Positions 1-9,377 of a stretch of DNA of 64,000 nt are shown here, piece by piece. Within the stretch, counting starts at the first letter, position 1. Each line of letters opens with the position of its first letter. Under the pieces are notes generated by a model. It was not told the DNA's origin. It was given only the letters and a program-made list of their open reading frames with translations, and did not search any database. The stretch spans positions 1 through 64,000 of the forward strand of contig JAPCYS010002429.1 of the NCBI GenBank assembly GCA_028641055.1. The letters are read 5' to 3'. A program made the position numbers and the translations under genes. Source of the stretch: Alopecurus myosuroides. Taxonomy: Eukaryota; Streptophyta; Magnoliopsida; Poales; Poaceae.

Positions 1-477
1 ATGCTAAGTTTGCAAAAACCAACTAGATTAACTTGAAGCTCCAACACTGATACCAATACTAACAACAAGATCAACCACATAATAAAATTTGCAAACTAAA
101 ATAAAGTAGAACAAGTAGATGATGAAACTTCTCATTAATATTTCATTAAGGCAACTCAAACAAGGGATACAACGATAACCAACTAAGGAGTGACACTTCC
201 ATACTGCATAGTAAAGGGTGACTCTACTAAAAGGTAAAGGGTGAAAGATAAAGGTGATACTGCGGCACTCCCCCAAGCTTGGAATAAGCCAAGGGGATGC
301 CAATACCAATAACGAATAAATTCTTCGGTGGTGATGGTGATACACTCTTCTCAAGCAAGGCGTGGAAACGTTGCAGCAACTCACGAAACATGTCGTTTTC
401 CTCTTGAAGAATCTCTACCTCCGTCCTTAAAGCTTAATAACGTTCACAAAACTCATCTACAATCCAAAGAGCTTCCT

Positions 478-651
478 CTACTCCAGGGACGGGACTGATT
501 GTCTTGGTCCCTGAACGCTACAGGAATAACCACTTCTTGATGACGTCCTTTTTGCTTCTCTCTTGACGGCCTGATCCATGTTCTTGCGCTTGGGACCTCG
601 GAGAACATCTTTCATTGGTTCCTTCCCCTTGTTGTTGTTGGCGGAGGCCAT
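478..651 (-). CDS. short ORF downstream of N pol, basic N-terminus (ORF3/env-like position)
   Basis: The ORF begins MASANNNKGKEPMKDV and continues with a lysine/arginine-rich stretch (KRKNMDQAVKREAKR) before stopping after 57 codons. Its position, between the end of pol and the 3' LTR, is that of the extra ORF (sometimes called env-like) of Athila elements. It is short and has no membrane segment, so it is either truncated by a stop or the first exon of a spliced product. A longer reading from 894 uses a TTG start and runs through the promoter-like block; I do not accept that as the start. Confidence 0.35.
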   Translation of the reverse strand: MASANNNKGKEPMKDVLRGPKRKNMDQAVKREAKRTSSRSGYSCSVQGPRQSVPSLE

Positions 652-739
652 GATGCTTCTAAAACTGAAAACAGATCCTGGCAGAAACAGCTCGAAACAG
701 ACACACGACGAGAAAACGATATATGGACCTCCGGGGATC

Positions 740-880
740 CGGGGGTTATATAGAAAAAATATGCGTAACGAAAGGAAAGTCCAGGTCAAAGACGAGTCGG
801 AGAGGGGCTCCGAGGCTCCCACACCATAGGGTGGCGTGGCCAAGGGTGGGCCCGCGCCCCCGCATGGTGTGGTGCCTTCG
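740..880 (-). promoter_or_regulatory. promoter-like block between pol and the downstream ORF of N
   Basis: On the minus strand a GC-rich inverted-repeat-like block (880-806, CACCACACCAT near one end and CTATGGTGTGGGAGCC near the other) precedes a TATA-like CTATATAA at 753-746, about 95 bp before the ATG at 651. The GC-rich block resembles the core of D's LTR (22468-22535), which sits just upstream of that LTR's TATA-like box. A copied or independent internal promoter for the downstream ORF is an inference. Confidence 0.4.
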
Positions 881-989
881 GGCACCTTCTCCAACTCCTC
901 TTCGGCTCGATATTTTTCATATTTGCCAGAAATAAATAAATTATAACTTGGAAGGTAATTTGCAAACTTTTTCTTAACAGAACTGTTAC

Positions 990-1121
990 CTATTCCAAAA
1001 CAGACTCTGCAGATTCTGGAATCTTCCCTCTAATGAACTTTTCCGGAGTCATTACTTGAATAACATCAACATTTTCATCATAGGAATCCCCAGAAATATA
1101 ATGTTTGAGTCTTTGTCCATT
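990..1121 (-). pseudogene. C-terminal end of Athila-like pol (integrase tail)
   Basis: The minus strand reads NGQRLKHYISGDSYDENVDV, then VIQVMTPEKF, and ends at a TAG at 992-990. The NGQRLK(H/I)Y motif marks the end of the integrase region in grass Athila-type polyproteins. Only about 43 codons remain. The rest of pol should lie to the right but is replaced by A's LTR, so the gene is truncated and cannot give a working protein. Confidence 0.75.
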
Positions 1122-2156
1122 AATCGAGGGGGAATCGTGGGCAAACAAAAGGGGGATAACTCGCGGAAACTTAAAGATCCAAATCTCCCGTCAACTAAGC
1201 CGCAATGGCCGCCTACGGGATGATCGATCCAGCCGAACTCTCCTCATCGCAAATCGCTTCACACCTTTGGCCGGTCCACCACGCCAATAGAACCTCAAGG
1301 GTTAGTTGAGGAAGATTAGAAGATCCATAACTGAATCCCAAGGGGAAAGTATAGGTAATCCGATGAGTCTTGATACGATTCTAGATACACATCATAGGAG
1401 TAGCCTTGATACGGTCCTAGGTACAACCGCAAGGGTAGCCTCACAAAAGGGATACAGGAGCAAAGCTCACAAGTCTGAATTCATCTCTAAACCCTAGATC
1501 TAGCTCGGGGAAGTGATTATATAGCCATGGGGGTAGGTGGAGGTGGAGAAGTGGAGAAATCCCTTCTTTTGTGCAGCAGGAGGAGAGCCGGCCTGGGAGC
1601 ACGTCCTAGACGGCTCTTTAGGCCGGGGTACAAGTGGTCACGAGGCTGGCCTGGATGCTGGCACGCCGGCCTGGTGCTAGGGTGGACGCAAGGGTACGCC
1701 GGCCTGGGACCAAGGTGGGGGTGCAGGGAGACCGTCCTGGAGGCCGCCACAGGCCGATGTGGACGCCGGCCATTTCAGGTTGCCTCCCAGCCTGGAGCGT
1801 GGAGGGGCCGGCTCCTTATGTTGGGGGCCTGGCCTGGAGGGGAAGGGGAGCTGGCATGGCCGGGTTTTGAGGCCGGCTTCCTTGACCTTCTCCCTTCTTA
1901 TCTTCTCGCCTTCTTTATCGATGCAGTCTTCTCAGACTTCTTCCACAGTTTCTTGGGCATCTTCTTGGAGGTCCTTGTTGGGATCAAACCTGAGCACACA
2001 TAGGGCATTTCCATGAGGTATCGCAGCATTCACCAATTCATTGGGAACATAGAGAGACAGAGGATTGAATTCACCTTATCATGCATCGCCTTTGCTCATG
2101 ATATTGTCATAGGTCCACTTGGTGATGGGCTTGGTGGAATGGGATGTGCTGCATCA
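1122..2156 (-). repeat. 3' LTR of A, truncated
   Basis: It matches the 5' LTR at 18949-20014 throughout but lacks the 86 bp corresponding to 18863-18948, including one terminus. The inner end is intact (GCATCA at 2151-2156, next to the C-run of the polypurine tract). A TATA-like box is at 1525-1516 (minus strand CTATATAATC). Positions 1585-1870 hold degenerate GGCCGGCCTGG units, and 1920-1990 hold the end of the pol reading frame. Confidence 0.85.
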
Positions 2157-2171
2157 TCTCCCCCCCCCCCC
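2157..2171 (-). other. polypurine tract of A
   Basis: A 12-base C run at 2160-2171 (G run on the minus strand) directly abuts the LTR end. It would prime plus-strand DNA synthesis. It also lies inside the end of the pol frame, where it would encode glycines; the run length puts the LTR-encoded tail out of frame here. Confidence 0.75.
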
Positions 2172-3300
2172 GCCTTGAAGAAGAGTCAACCTCGACTCGT
2201 GAACTTCATCATCACTTGGATATCCATGGAAGGTAGAGAGATCCTTGACGTTGAAGGAGTTGTGGACGAGGTACTTGGATTGCGGTAAGTCGAGCTTGTA
2301 AGTGGTGTTGTTGATGCGCTTGATGATTTTGAAAGGTCCGTCACCTCTTGGCTTGAGCTTGGAGTTGCGCTCTTGTGGAAATGGTCCTTGCGCAAGTGTA
2401 GCCAAACGAGGTCACGTTCTTGGAACACCATGGGCCTCTTGTTCTTGTTCATCATGGATGCTCGATGCTCAGAATGCTTCTCAAGCGTAGCTCTTGTGGA
2501 TTCATGGAGCTTCTTGATGTAGTCGGTGTGCTTGTCAATGTCCAAGTTCACTTGCTCGTGTAGAGGCAATGGTAGGATGTCGAGAGCGGTGTTGGGGTTG
2601 AAGTCGTAGACAATCTCGAAGGGGCTTCTCTTAGTAGCTTGTTGTAGTGCTCGATTGTAGGCGAACTCGGCATGTGGGATGGATTCCTCCCAATTCTTGA
2701 GGATGGGCTTGATCAATGCCTGTAGGAGTGAAGAGAGCGTGCAATTCACCACTTCGGTCTTGCCATTCGTTTGCGGGTGGTAGGCGGTGGAGAATAGTAG
2801 CTTGACGCCGAGCTTGGCCATCAAAGTCTTCCAAATGTAGGAGGTGAACTTGACATCTCGATCTGACACAATTGACATGGGCACACCATGTAGACGCAGA
2901 ATTTGCCTGAAAAACGAAGTCGCGACATGTGAAGCATCGTATTTTATATTGCAAGGAATCAAATTTGCCATCTTAGAGAAATGGTCAACAACGACAAAGA
3001 TTGAGTCCATGTTTGTTTCAGTGCGTGTGAGTCCTACCACAAAGTCCAAGCTATTGTCACTCCAAGGTGCTTGTGGTGTATGTAATGGTAAGTAAAGACC
3101 ATGAGGGTTGGAAGTAGACTTAGCTCTGAGACATGTAGGAAATCGATTGACGAGTTATTCAACTTGGTGCCTCATCTTAGGCCAATAGTATTGGTTGGAG
3201 AGCATGGCGTAGGTCTTGTCCCGGCCAAAGTGTCCCATGAGGCCTCCTTCATGTGATTCCTGTAATAACAACTAACGAAGACAGGACTCGGGAATACACA
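2172..3300 (-). pseudogene. integrase of A (zinc finger, core, GPF module)
   Basis: In minus-strand order: an HHCC-type N-terminus (ESHEGGLMGHFGRDKT at about 3270-3220), the core with MDFVVGL (about 3049), IVSDRDVKF (about 2870) and a T-E-V-V-N glutamate (about 2755), then QERDLVWLHLRKDHF and a GPF module (RGDGPFKIIKRIN near 2340-2300) ending FNVKDLSTFHGY. The D, D and E positions of the catalytic triad are present. There is no recognisable chromodomain; instead the frame continues toward the polypurine tract and LTR. A frameshift near 2390 separates core from GPF, and stops occur in the zinc-finger part, so it is dead. Confidence 0.85.
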
Positions 3301-4344
3301 ATTTGTTAGCCTTAAACAAGAACCCTTTTTGAAGGTAGTAGTCATCAAAACCTCGATTGGGCAAGCATTTCTCAAAAAATTGGTCCAAAGAAAACATCGG
3401 AAGAGTATAATTCTTTGATCACATCCAAACCAATCACACTGATGTAAAGGCGGGTAAGAAGACACTCTTTTCTAGACAAAGCATCTGCTACAACGTTCTC
3501 TTTACCTTTCTTGTACTTAATGACATAAGGAAAAGATTATATGAATTCTACCCATTTAGCATGTCTCTTCTTCAAATTATCTTGACTTTTCAAAGATTTC
3601 AAGGATTCATGATCAGAATGAATGAAAAATTCTTTAGGACAGAGGTAGTGTTGCCAAACTTCTAAGACTCTAACCAAAGCAAACAGTTCCTTGTCATAAA
3701 TTGGGTAATTGAGTCTAGCAGCTTCTAATTTTTCAGATGATAAGCAACAGGACGTCTATTTTGCATAAGAATGCCACCAATGCCTATTCCACTAGCATCA
3801 CATTCAATCTCAAAGGTTTCTCAAAATTCGGCAAAACAAGAAAAGGTGCCTCGGTCAAACATTTCTTGAGTGTGTCAAAAGCTTTTTGTTGGGCATTGCC
3901 CCCAAACAAACGGTACAAGCTTCTTTGTAATCTCATTTAAAGGACAAGAAATGGTTGAAAAATCCTTCACAAAGCGGTGATAGAAAACGGCAAGACCATG
4001 GAAACGTCTTATCTCACCCATGGATGTAGGGTTAGGCCAATTTCTAATTTCTTCGACTTTCTTCTCGTCGACTTCAATACCATTGGAGGAAATCAGAAAA
4101 CCCAAGAAAACAAGCTTGTTGGTGCAAAAACTGTATTTGGAAAGATTTGCAAAAAGTTTTGCTTTGCGAAGAGCCAACAAGACTTGCAAAATATGGTCAA
4201 GGTGATCCCCCAAAGACTTTCTATAGATAAGGATGTCGTCAAAATAAACCAGGACAAATTGCCAATGAAAGGGAGCAAAACTTCATTCATGAGACGCATG
4301 AAAGTTGAAGGAACATTCGAAAGACCAAAGGGCATGACAAGCCA
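3301..4344 (-). pseudogene. C-terminal RT and RNase H of A
   Basis: Right to left: [20 protein letters not shown] directly after B's insertion point, the polymerase box VYFDDILIY encoded across 4246-4235 (shifted by one base from its neighbours), [19 protein letters not shown] (about 4090), the connection domain, then RNase H with [12 protein letters not shown] (about 3620) and [14 protein letters not shown] (about 3490). Order and motifs are those of Ty3/gypsy pol. The N-terminal half of RT resumes at 14166 beyond B. Stops and frameshifts are scattered through it. Confidence 0.85.
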
Positions 4345-4798
4345 TGATGAGGGGATAGTAACCCGGTATGCCAACCCCAGGTGTAATCCGGCCCAAACGG
4401 TGTATGGACCAAATCCGGCTAAGGACGCAGAAGCTTCTGGAAGGCCCAGGGCTTGTAAGGATCGTAACCCGGATTGTGGGTTACGATAAGGAAAGCTAGG
4501 ATACGTATGTAGAATTCGAGTAGGACTCAAGGAGCGCTTTGTATGGCAAGCCAAGGGGGGTATGAGTACTATATAAACCAATCCCTAGGCTTCGCCTGAG
4601 AGAGATTCAAGTCATAACTGTAACACCTATTATCGAGTATCCAGTATAATCACATCGAGATCCGGCGAGTTGTTTTCCGGCTCTTAGATTGCTTTTCGCC
4701 ATGTCTTCCTTCGAGCTAAACCCTCTCCCAAATACCTGTGTCGACTTGCCCCTAGATCAGTTACCCCCGGTAACATCTGCCGTGATTATCCCACGACA
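4345..4798 (+). repeat. 5' LTR of B
   Basis: 454 bp, TG...CA. A TATA box CTATATAAAC lies at 4569-4578 in the same position as in the 3' copy (13937-13946). From 4701 the LTR carries an ATG whose frame stays open through the LTR end and primer site into gag. Confidence 0.92.
4569..4578 (+). promoter_or_regulatory. TATA box of B's 5' LTR
   Basis: CTATATAAAC is about 230 bp before the LTR end. Transcription should start about 30 bp downstream, which leaves the ATG at 4701 inside the transcript leader. Confidence 0.65.
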
Positions 4799-7250
4799 GT
4801 TGGCGCCCACCGTGGGGCCTGCGTCCAAAGGTGTTTACATCACGGGAGAAGCTCGGAAGAACATGAGGAACCTCGTCGTCGGAGAAATCTACGTCAACAA
4901 CCAAGGAGAGAAGATGGTAGACGATTCTGGCTGGGGGCCAGAGTCGGATCACCTCGAAACCGGATCCGTCGTGACAGTCGGCCGCATCAACGTCTTCATC
5001 GGTATGGTATGTGCTTCCAATTCGAGCCGTGATAATCTTGAATCTGATTCTGTGTCAGGGGAGGACACGCGTGTTCAATCGGAAAAAGAAGAATCGATCG
5101 GAACAACGGGTCCGACAGAGAGGGAGGAAGGTACCGAGTCTATACGGGATTTATCGGAGGACCGATACGAGAAGGAAAATAGCGAAGAGGAAGAACGGTA
5201 CGGATCTACGCCAAGTATTATGCGCCGGGTTGCAGTTTATGCGGCCCCCGCAATCAATACCAATCAAGGAAACGCAGCCGCGGCGCCAGTCGGGGCGGCG
5301 CAGGTGCTGGCTCAGCAACAAGGTACGGCTGGCCCGATCTTGGCCCAGGTCGATGGAGAATCGGCATCAGTCACCAGTCGCCCAGCGGAGGAGGAGCGAC
5401 ACGCAAATATGTTCGGGTTCCAAGCAAACCGGACGCCGGGGGCGGGCCCCTCGAATCCTCGTCACCCAGCTCTGTTTGATAATAATTTGATCTTGGATCC
5501 CACAGTCCTAGCTACAGTTATCACCCCAGAAAACGCAGCAGAGCGTGTAAGAGATCTGGACGTGGCTCGTCGTGCATTGGAGCAGCAAAGAAGGCAGATA
5601 GAAGCAGAAAAGCAGGGGATGGCAGCGCGGCAGCGGGAACTGGATGACCTAGAGACCCGGCTTCGGGAGGAGACGACGAGGATTCACCAAAGGCACCGAA
5701 CTATGTTACCGGCAACAGGAGGGGTTATCAACCCGACTGCCCTGGTGTTCACGCCTCAAGATCAGCCAATCCCACCGGCGAACCAAGGGACCATACCGCA
5801 ACCAGCAACGGGAGTGCAGCCGGTAAACGCGCTAGCCGGATTACCCTTGCCTCGGGCGGGGGCGACAGCCGGCAACACCATGCCGCCTCCACCATCGCGA
5901 TTCCGTACCCCAGCAGGTCACTACAACAACCCCATGGACAACGTGTATGCAGCAACACTCGCATTAAACCAGATTCCTGTAAGAGACTCGCCGCACGCAG
6001 AAGAAACCCGGCGAGCGATAGATCTGCTGCACACCGCGGTAGCACAGCAAGTCAATTATCCAGATCACAGAAGTGGGATGCATGGGACGCCATACGTGAG
6101 TCAACAACAGGGCAACGTCCAAACAAGCGCGGCACGACGAAGGGAAGAGCAACAGCAGATGCCACCCCCACCGCGCGTCCAGACAGTACCGGCAGTATCA
6201 GCAGCACAGGCAGTAGTGGACAGCTCTAGGGCCAGAAGAGCCGGGGCCGGGTCTGCAGCACACGATCCACCGGTGGCTCCTCACCCCGTGGCACCCCCGG
6301 CCGGGTCATGCATTTCCCGGGCGAGACCAGCCCCAACCACCCTTGCGGGACCCAAGTGTCTCTCGGACGATATCAGAGCGGAACCTTACCCGGAAAAGTT
6401 CAAAGAACCGGGGAAAGTAGTGAATTACGAGCCAACGATGGATCCGGAAACATGGTTAAGCAGCTACGAGATGGCAATGTCAATTCGCAACGCATCCGAG
6501 AATCTCCAAGCCAAGTTCATGTACTTAATGATGTCAGAGGGAGCAGCAAAGTTATGGTTCACCAATTTACCGGAAAAGTCGATCAAGTCGTGGGAGGAGC
6601 TAAAAACCGCATTTATCAAGCACTTCCATGGGACCTGTAGGAAGTTATTTACTATTGATGACTTAGAAAGGTGCGTCCAGAAGAAAGGAGAGTCAGCACG
6701 AAGCTGGGTACGCCGGGTTATGGAGATACTCCACTCATCTACAGATATCCAACCAAAGGACGCACTACAAGCTATGGCGAAAACATGTAAGTATGTTCCT
6801 TTAGTACAAAAGCTAACCCGCATGAAATCCAGCAGAAATGCAGCGGAGGTTACGATGGGAGAGTTAATGGATGCATGCAACAAACACGCTGCAACGGATA
6901 CTACAGAAGAGGAAGTTGATGACAAGAAGGCAAAAGCAAACGCAAGTAGCAGTGGGAAGACCGGCAATGGATCGGCACCACACAACAATGGAAATAGCCA
7001 GAACAAGCGCCCGTTTGAGGGAGTTCCGAGTTTGTGGCCAATACAGAGGCCGGGTCTTCGAGACCTAGATCCGAAGGGAATTTTAATACCGGAAATCACA
7101 ATGGGGGACACTACCAAGTACCCCCAAGACCAAGCAACAGTTGGGACATATTTAGGATGGCGTGCCCGAAGCATAGCAGGAATGGCAAGCCGGCCAATCA
7201 TTCATTGGAGCAGTGTGCCGACTTACAAAGGTGGAAGAACGAGGAAGTGA
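4701..7250 (+). CDS. gag of B
   Basis: Structural protein for the virus-like particle. The frame is open from the LTR (4689) to 7250; the first good ATG is 4701 (MSSFELNPLP), inside the LTR, and later methionines (for example 4864) could also be used. The first 540 residues are low-complexity, Q/P/A/E-rich, with a coiled-coil-like stretch (EQQRRQIEAEKQGMAARQRE, about 5580-5640). The conserved retrotransposon gag domain follows at about 6380-6900 (MDPETWLSSYEMAM, EGAAKLWFTNLP, WEELKTAFIKHF). A zinc-finger-like CPKH...HSLEQC lies downstream but in the next frame, so the frame slips near 7030: programmed, a mutation or a sequence error. Confidence 0.85.
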   Translation: MSSFELNPLPNTCVDLPLDQLPPVTSAVIIPRQLAPTVGPASKGVYITGEARKNMRNLVVGEIYVNNQGEKMVDDSGWGPESDHLETGSVVTVGRINVFIGMVCASNSSRDNLESDSVSGEDTRVQSEKEESIGTTGPTEREEGTESIRDLSEDRYEKENSEEEERYGSTPSIMRRVAVYAAPAINTNQGNAAAAPVGAAQVLAQQQGTAGPILAQVDGESASVTSRPAEEERHANMFGFQANRTPGAGPSNPRHPALFDNNLILDPTVLATVITPENAAERVRDLDVARRALEQQRRQIEAEKQGMAARQRELDDLETRLREETTRIHQRHRTMLPATGGVINPTALVFTPQDQPIPPANQGTIPQPATGVQPVNALAGLPLPRAGATAGNTMPPPPSRFRTPAGHYNNPMDNVYAATLALNQIPVRDSPHAEETRRAIDLLHTAVAQQVNYPDHRSGMHGTPYVSQQQGNVQTSAARRREEQQQMPPPPRVQTVPAVSAAQAVVDSSRARRAGAGSAAHDPPVAPHPVAPPAGSCISRARPAPTTLAGPKCLSDDIRAEPYPEKFKEPGKVVNYEPTMDPETWLSSYEMAMSIRNASENLQAKFMYLMMSEGAAKLWFTNLPEKSIKSWEELKTAFIKHFHGTCRKLFTIDDLERCVQKKGESARSWVRRVMEILHSSTDIQPKDALQAMAKTCKYVPLVQKLTRMKSSRNAAEVTMGELMDACNKHAATDTTEEEVDDKKAKANASSSGKTGNGSAPHNNGNSQNKRPFEGVPSLWPIQRPGLRDLDPKGILIPEITMGDTTKYPQDQATVGTYLGWRARSIAGMASRPIIHWSSVPTYKGGRTRK
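4800..4817 (+). other. primer binding site of B
   Basis: TTGGCGCCCACCGTGGGG begins two bases after the LTR. It is the type seen in RIRE2/Tat-like grass elements (tRNA-Arg is reported for some). I did not verify the tRNA. Confidence 0.7.
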
Positions 7251-8335
7251 ACAGGGCCATGCGAGGTGCGGGCCGAGGAGGAGGTCCGGGTCCAGGTGGA
7301 AATTCGGGCAACGGGCCGCCTCCAGCCGGCAATCCGCCAGTTGGAAATCAAGGTAACAATCAAGGGGGAGCGGGAGGATTTCAAGCTAACCCCAAACAGC
7401 TGGGTCAGTATCATGTGCACACTACTGGAGGTTCTAGCAAGGACAAGAAGATACTGAAACAAGCAGTTAATTCAGTCTCCTCCGCTGTTCCAAGATATTT
7501 GAGGTGGTCAGAGCAAGAGGTAACATGGAGCAGAAGAGATCACCCGGATAGGATTGATCACCCGGGAGTCTTGGCTTTGGTAGTGGCGCCACAGGTCAAT
7601 GGTTACGAGCTGAAGAAAGTCTTGATGGATGGAGGGAGTAGTATCAATATCCTATACTGGGAAACTTTTCTGCGCATGGGCTTAAAGGAATCACAGTTGC
7701 AAAAAAGTACAACAGTTTTTCACGGGATAGTGCCGGGTCATTCGGCATGCCCCGAAGGAAAAGTGGCATTGGAGGTAGCTTTCGGGGAGTCAAAGGACAA
7801 TTATCGAATCGAGTGGCTTACCTTTGAGGTAGTAAAGTTGCGCAGTCCTTATCATGCATTGTTTGGAAGACCGGCTTATGCCAAGTTCATGGCAAGGCCG
7901 TGTTATGTGTACCTACAGCTGAAGATCCCGGGTCCTAAGAAGACCATCACCATATATGGAAATCGAGATATAGCGGCTGAATGTGATGAGGGAGATGCGG
8001 CAATGGCCGAGCAAGCTTGCAGGAAGGAAGAGCTCAAACATTACCGTTCCAAGGTGGACCTAGAAGAAAGGACGACGACAAAAAAGCCAACTCCTGAAGG
8101 GGACAAGGCAAACATTAGGGCAGAAAAGGACCTTAAGATGGTAGGTTTCATCAGGGGCGAGCTTTCCAAATCCCCTAACAGAGAAGAAGAAGTACTGCTA
8201 CACGCAGCCGATCACGTTTCAAGGACGGTATACCCGGATTGGCTACCAAATCCCATATTCATTATGAAAGGGTCTAGCGAATGGAGAATATGTATCGGTC
8301 ACGCCAGTGTGAGGCCGATTCCCGAGAATAACTAA
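7034..8335 (+). CDS. gag C-terminus, protease and truncated start of RT of B
   Basis: This frame overlaps gag by about 217 bp and starts with the gag zinc-finger-like CPKHSRNGKPANHSLEQC. A glycine-rich linker follows, then the aspartic protease: VLMDGGSSINILYWETF near 7620-7670 has the catalytic D-G-G, and LFGRPAYAKFMA near 7860 is the second conserved strand of Tat-type proteases. The last part (DWLPNPIFIMKGSSEWRICI) is the first RT motif, after which it reads GHASVRPIPENN and stops. The rest of RT, RNase H and integrase are missing, so the product can process gag but cannot copy or insert DNA. Confidence 0.85.
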   Translation: MANTEAGSSRPRSEGNFNTGNHNGGHYQVPPRPSNSWDIFRMACPKHSRNGKPANHSLEQCADLQRWKNEEVNRAMRGAGRGGGPGPGGNSGNGPPPAGNPPVGNQGNNQGGAGGFQANPKQLGQYHVHTTGGSSKDKKILKQAVNSVSSAVPRYLRWSEQEVTWSRRDHPDRIDHPGVLALVVAPQVNGYELKKVLMDGGSSINILYWETFLRMGLKESQLQKSTTVFHGIVPGHSACPEGKVALEVAFGESKDNYRIEWLTFEVVKLRSPYHALFGRPAYAKFMARPCYVYLQLKIPGPKKTITIYGNRDIAAECDEGDAAMAEQACRKEELKHYRSKVDLEERTTTKKPTPEGDKANIRAEKDLKMVGFIRGELSKSPNREEEVLLHAADHVSRTVYPDWLPNPIFIMKGSSEWRICIGHASVRPIPENN

Positions 8336-9377
8336 GGCAGTGTAATCGACGGCAGGTTTCAGACGCGCTCTTTTCCTTACCAGGGTACCTAAGGGGACTG
8401 GAAGGTTTTTAATGAGGCGGCCTGCTGATTCAAAAAGAAATTTTTATCAATAAAAGAAGATGGTTTCGGGTCTTATCATGGTCTTGTGCTTCAGTTACAA
8501 GTAAGTAACGTTGTTATTATCAGTACATCAATATCATCGAAATACGTTGCGTGAATTTAGGTCTCTGGGGGTTGATCTACTTCAGTAAGTAATCACATAC
8601 CCGGAGACCCGGCCATGATGCCTATGAGTTATGGGGGCTGATCACCCGTAGAAACGGTGCGGCTACAATCCTATAACTGGACGAAGGAGCCAAATTTCTT
8701 GATTATTCTTACTTAAGCTCGATGTGACTCGCACCAAAGTGGCATGATCTGTTCACTTACGATTACAATCAGACTATGCAGCCCAATGGAGCGTGCTTGA
8801 TTTTGTTTTTCGTATAGATGCAACGACATGGTATCCACGCGAAAGCCGGCTTACAGTACAAGGTAATCAAAAGGGTCATCTAAACCACAAGTCCATGCAG
8901 AGTATAAGGCTAACATAGCCGGAAACTCAACAAATATTAAGCATGACTTCAGTATTTATGAGAACAGCTATTGGTCTTCAGCTTGGTAAACAGCAGTATG
9001 TCATCTGAGAAAGCCCACGCCCCCATAGCTCGTACTTTGGGTCATGGGGACTGGGGACTTCGAAACAGAAACAAACTATTTAACTACCAAGGTCTGTAAA
9101 CCTTAGTTGCCGAGTATTGGGGACTTAAAGAAAAGTCCATCTATCAAAACCTACGATACTCGGTTAACCGAGTCTCAAAAGGAAATTGAAAGCAAGAGTT
9201 CAAAGTATCGAGAATAAGCTTATACGTAACACAAGTATCGAGATTATCAAAAGCCAGGGAAGGCAAAGAGTTATCATGAATTAACAAGCGTACAGGCGTA
9301 GTATCAGCATCAGTGGCGCACAGGAGCACCACAAAAATCATATCAGTCTTAAGAAAACGAAAAGCACTAGTAGCATC
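8336..9377 (+). other. non-coding internal region of B
   Basis: No coding region is supported on either strand. It joins the truncated pol to the end of the antisense gene. The lost RT-integrase segment would have lain here; the deletion joint is at or shortly after 8320. Confidence 0.6.

Larger units (their letters stand above)
1..1121 (-). mobile_element. N: 3' part of an Athila-like Ty3/gypsy retrotransposon
   Basis: Read on the minus strand, this holds the last codons of pol (1121-990), a spacer with promoter-like sequence, a short ORF (651-478), and an AT-rich tail with the AAGCTTGGGGGA motif (about 279-268) that grass Athila/Sabrina-type elements carry in their 3' untranslated region. 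No LTR of this element is in the window; it should lie left of base 1. The right edge is abrupt: at about 1121 the pol frame stops matching and A's LTR begins, already missing its outer 86 bp. I see no target-site duplication, so this is a breakpoint rather than a clean insertion. Family assignment is from memory of motif style. Confidence 0.7.

Noticed and set aside
478..894. 138-codon minus-strand ORF starting at TTG in N
   Set aside because: It runs through promoter-like GC-rich DNA; only the part from ATG 651 has ORF3-like composition.
1527..2016. Overlapping plus-strand ORFs, proline/glycine-rich
   Set aside because: They lie in the GC-rich repeats of A's LTR, antisense to the element, and are not shared in frame with the other LTR.
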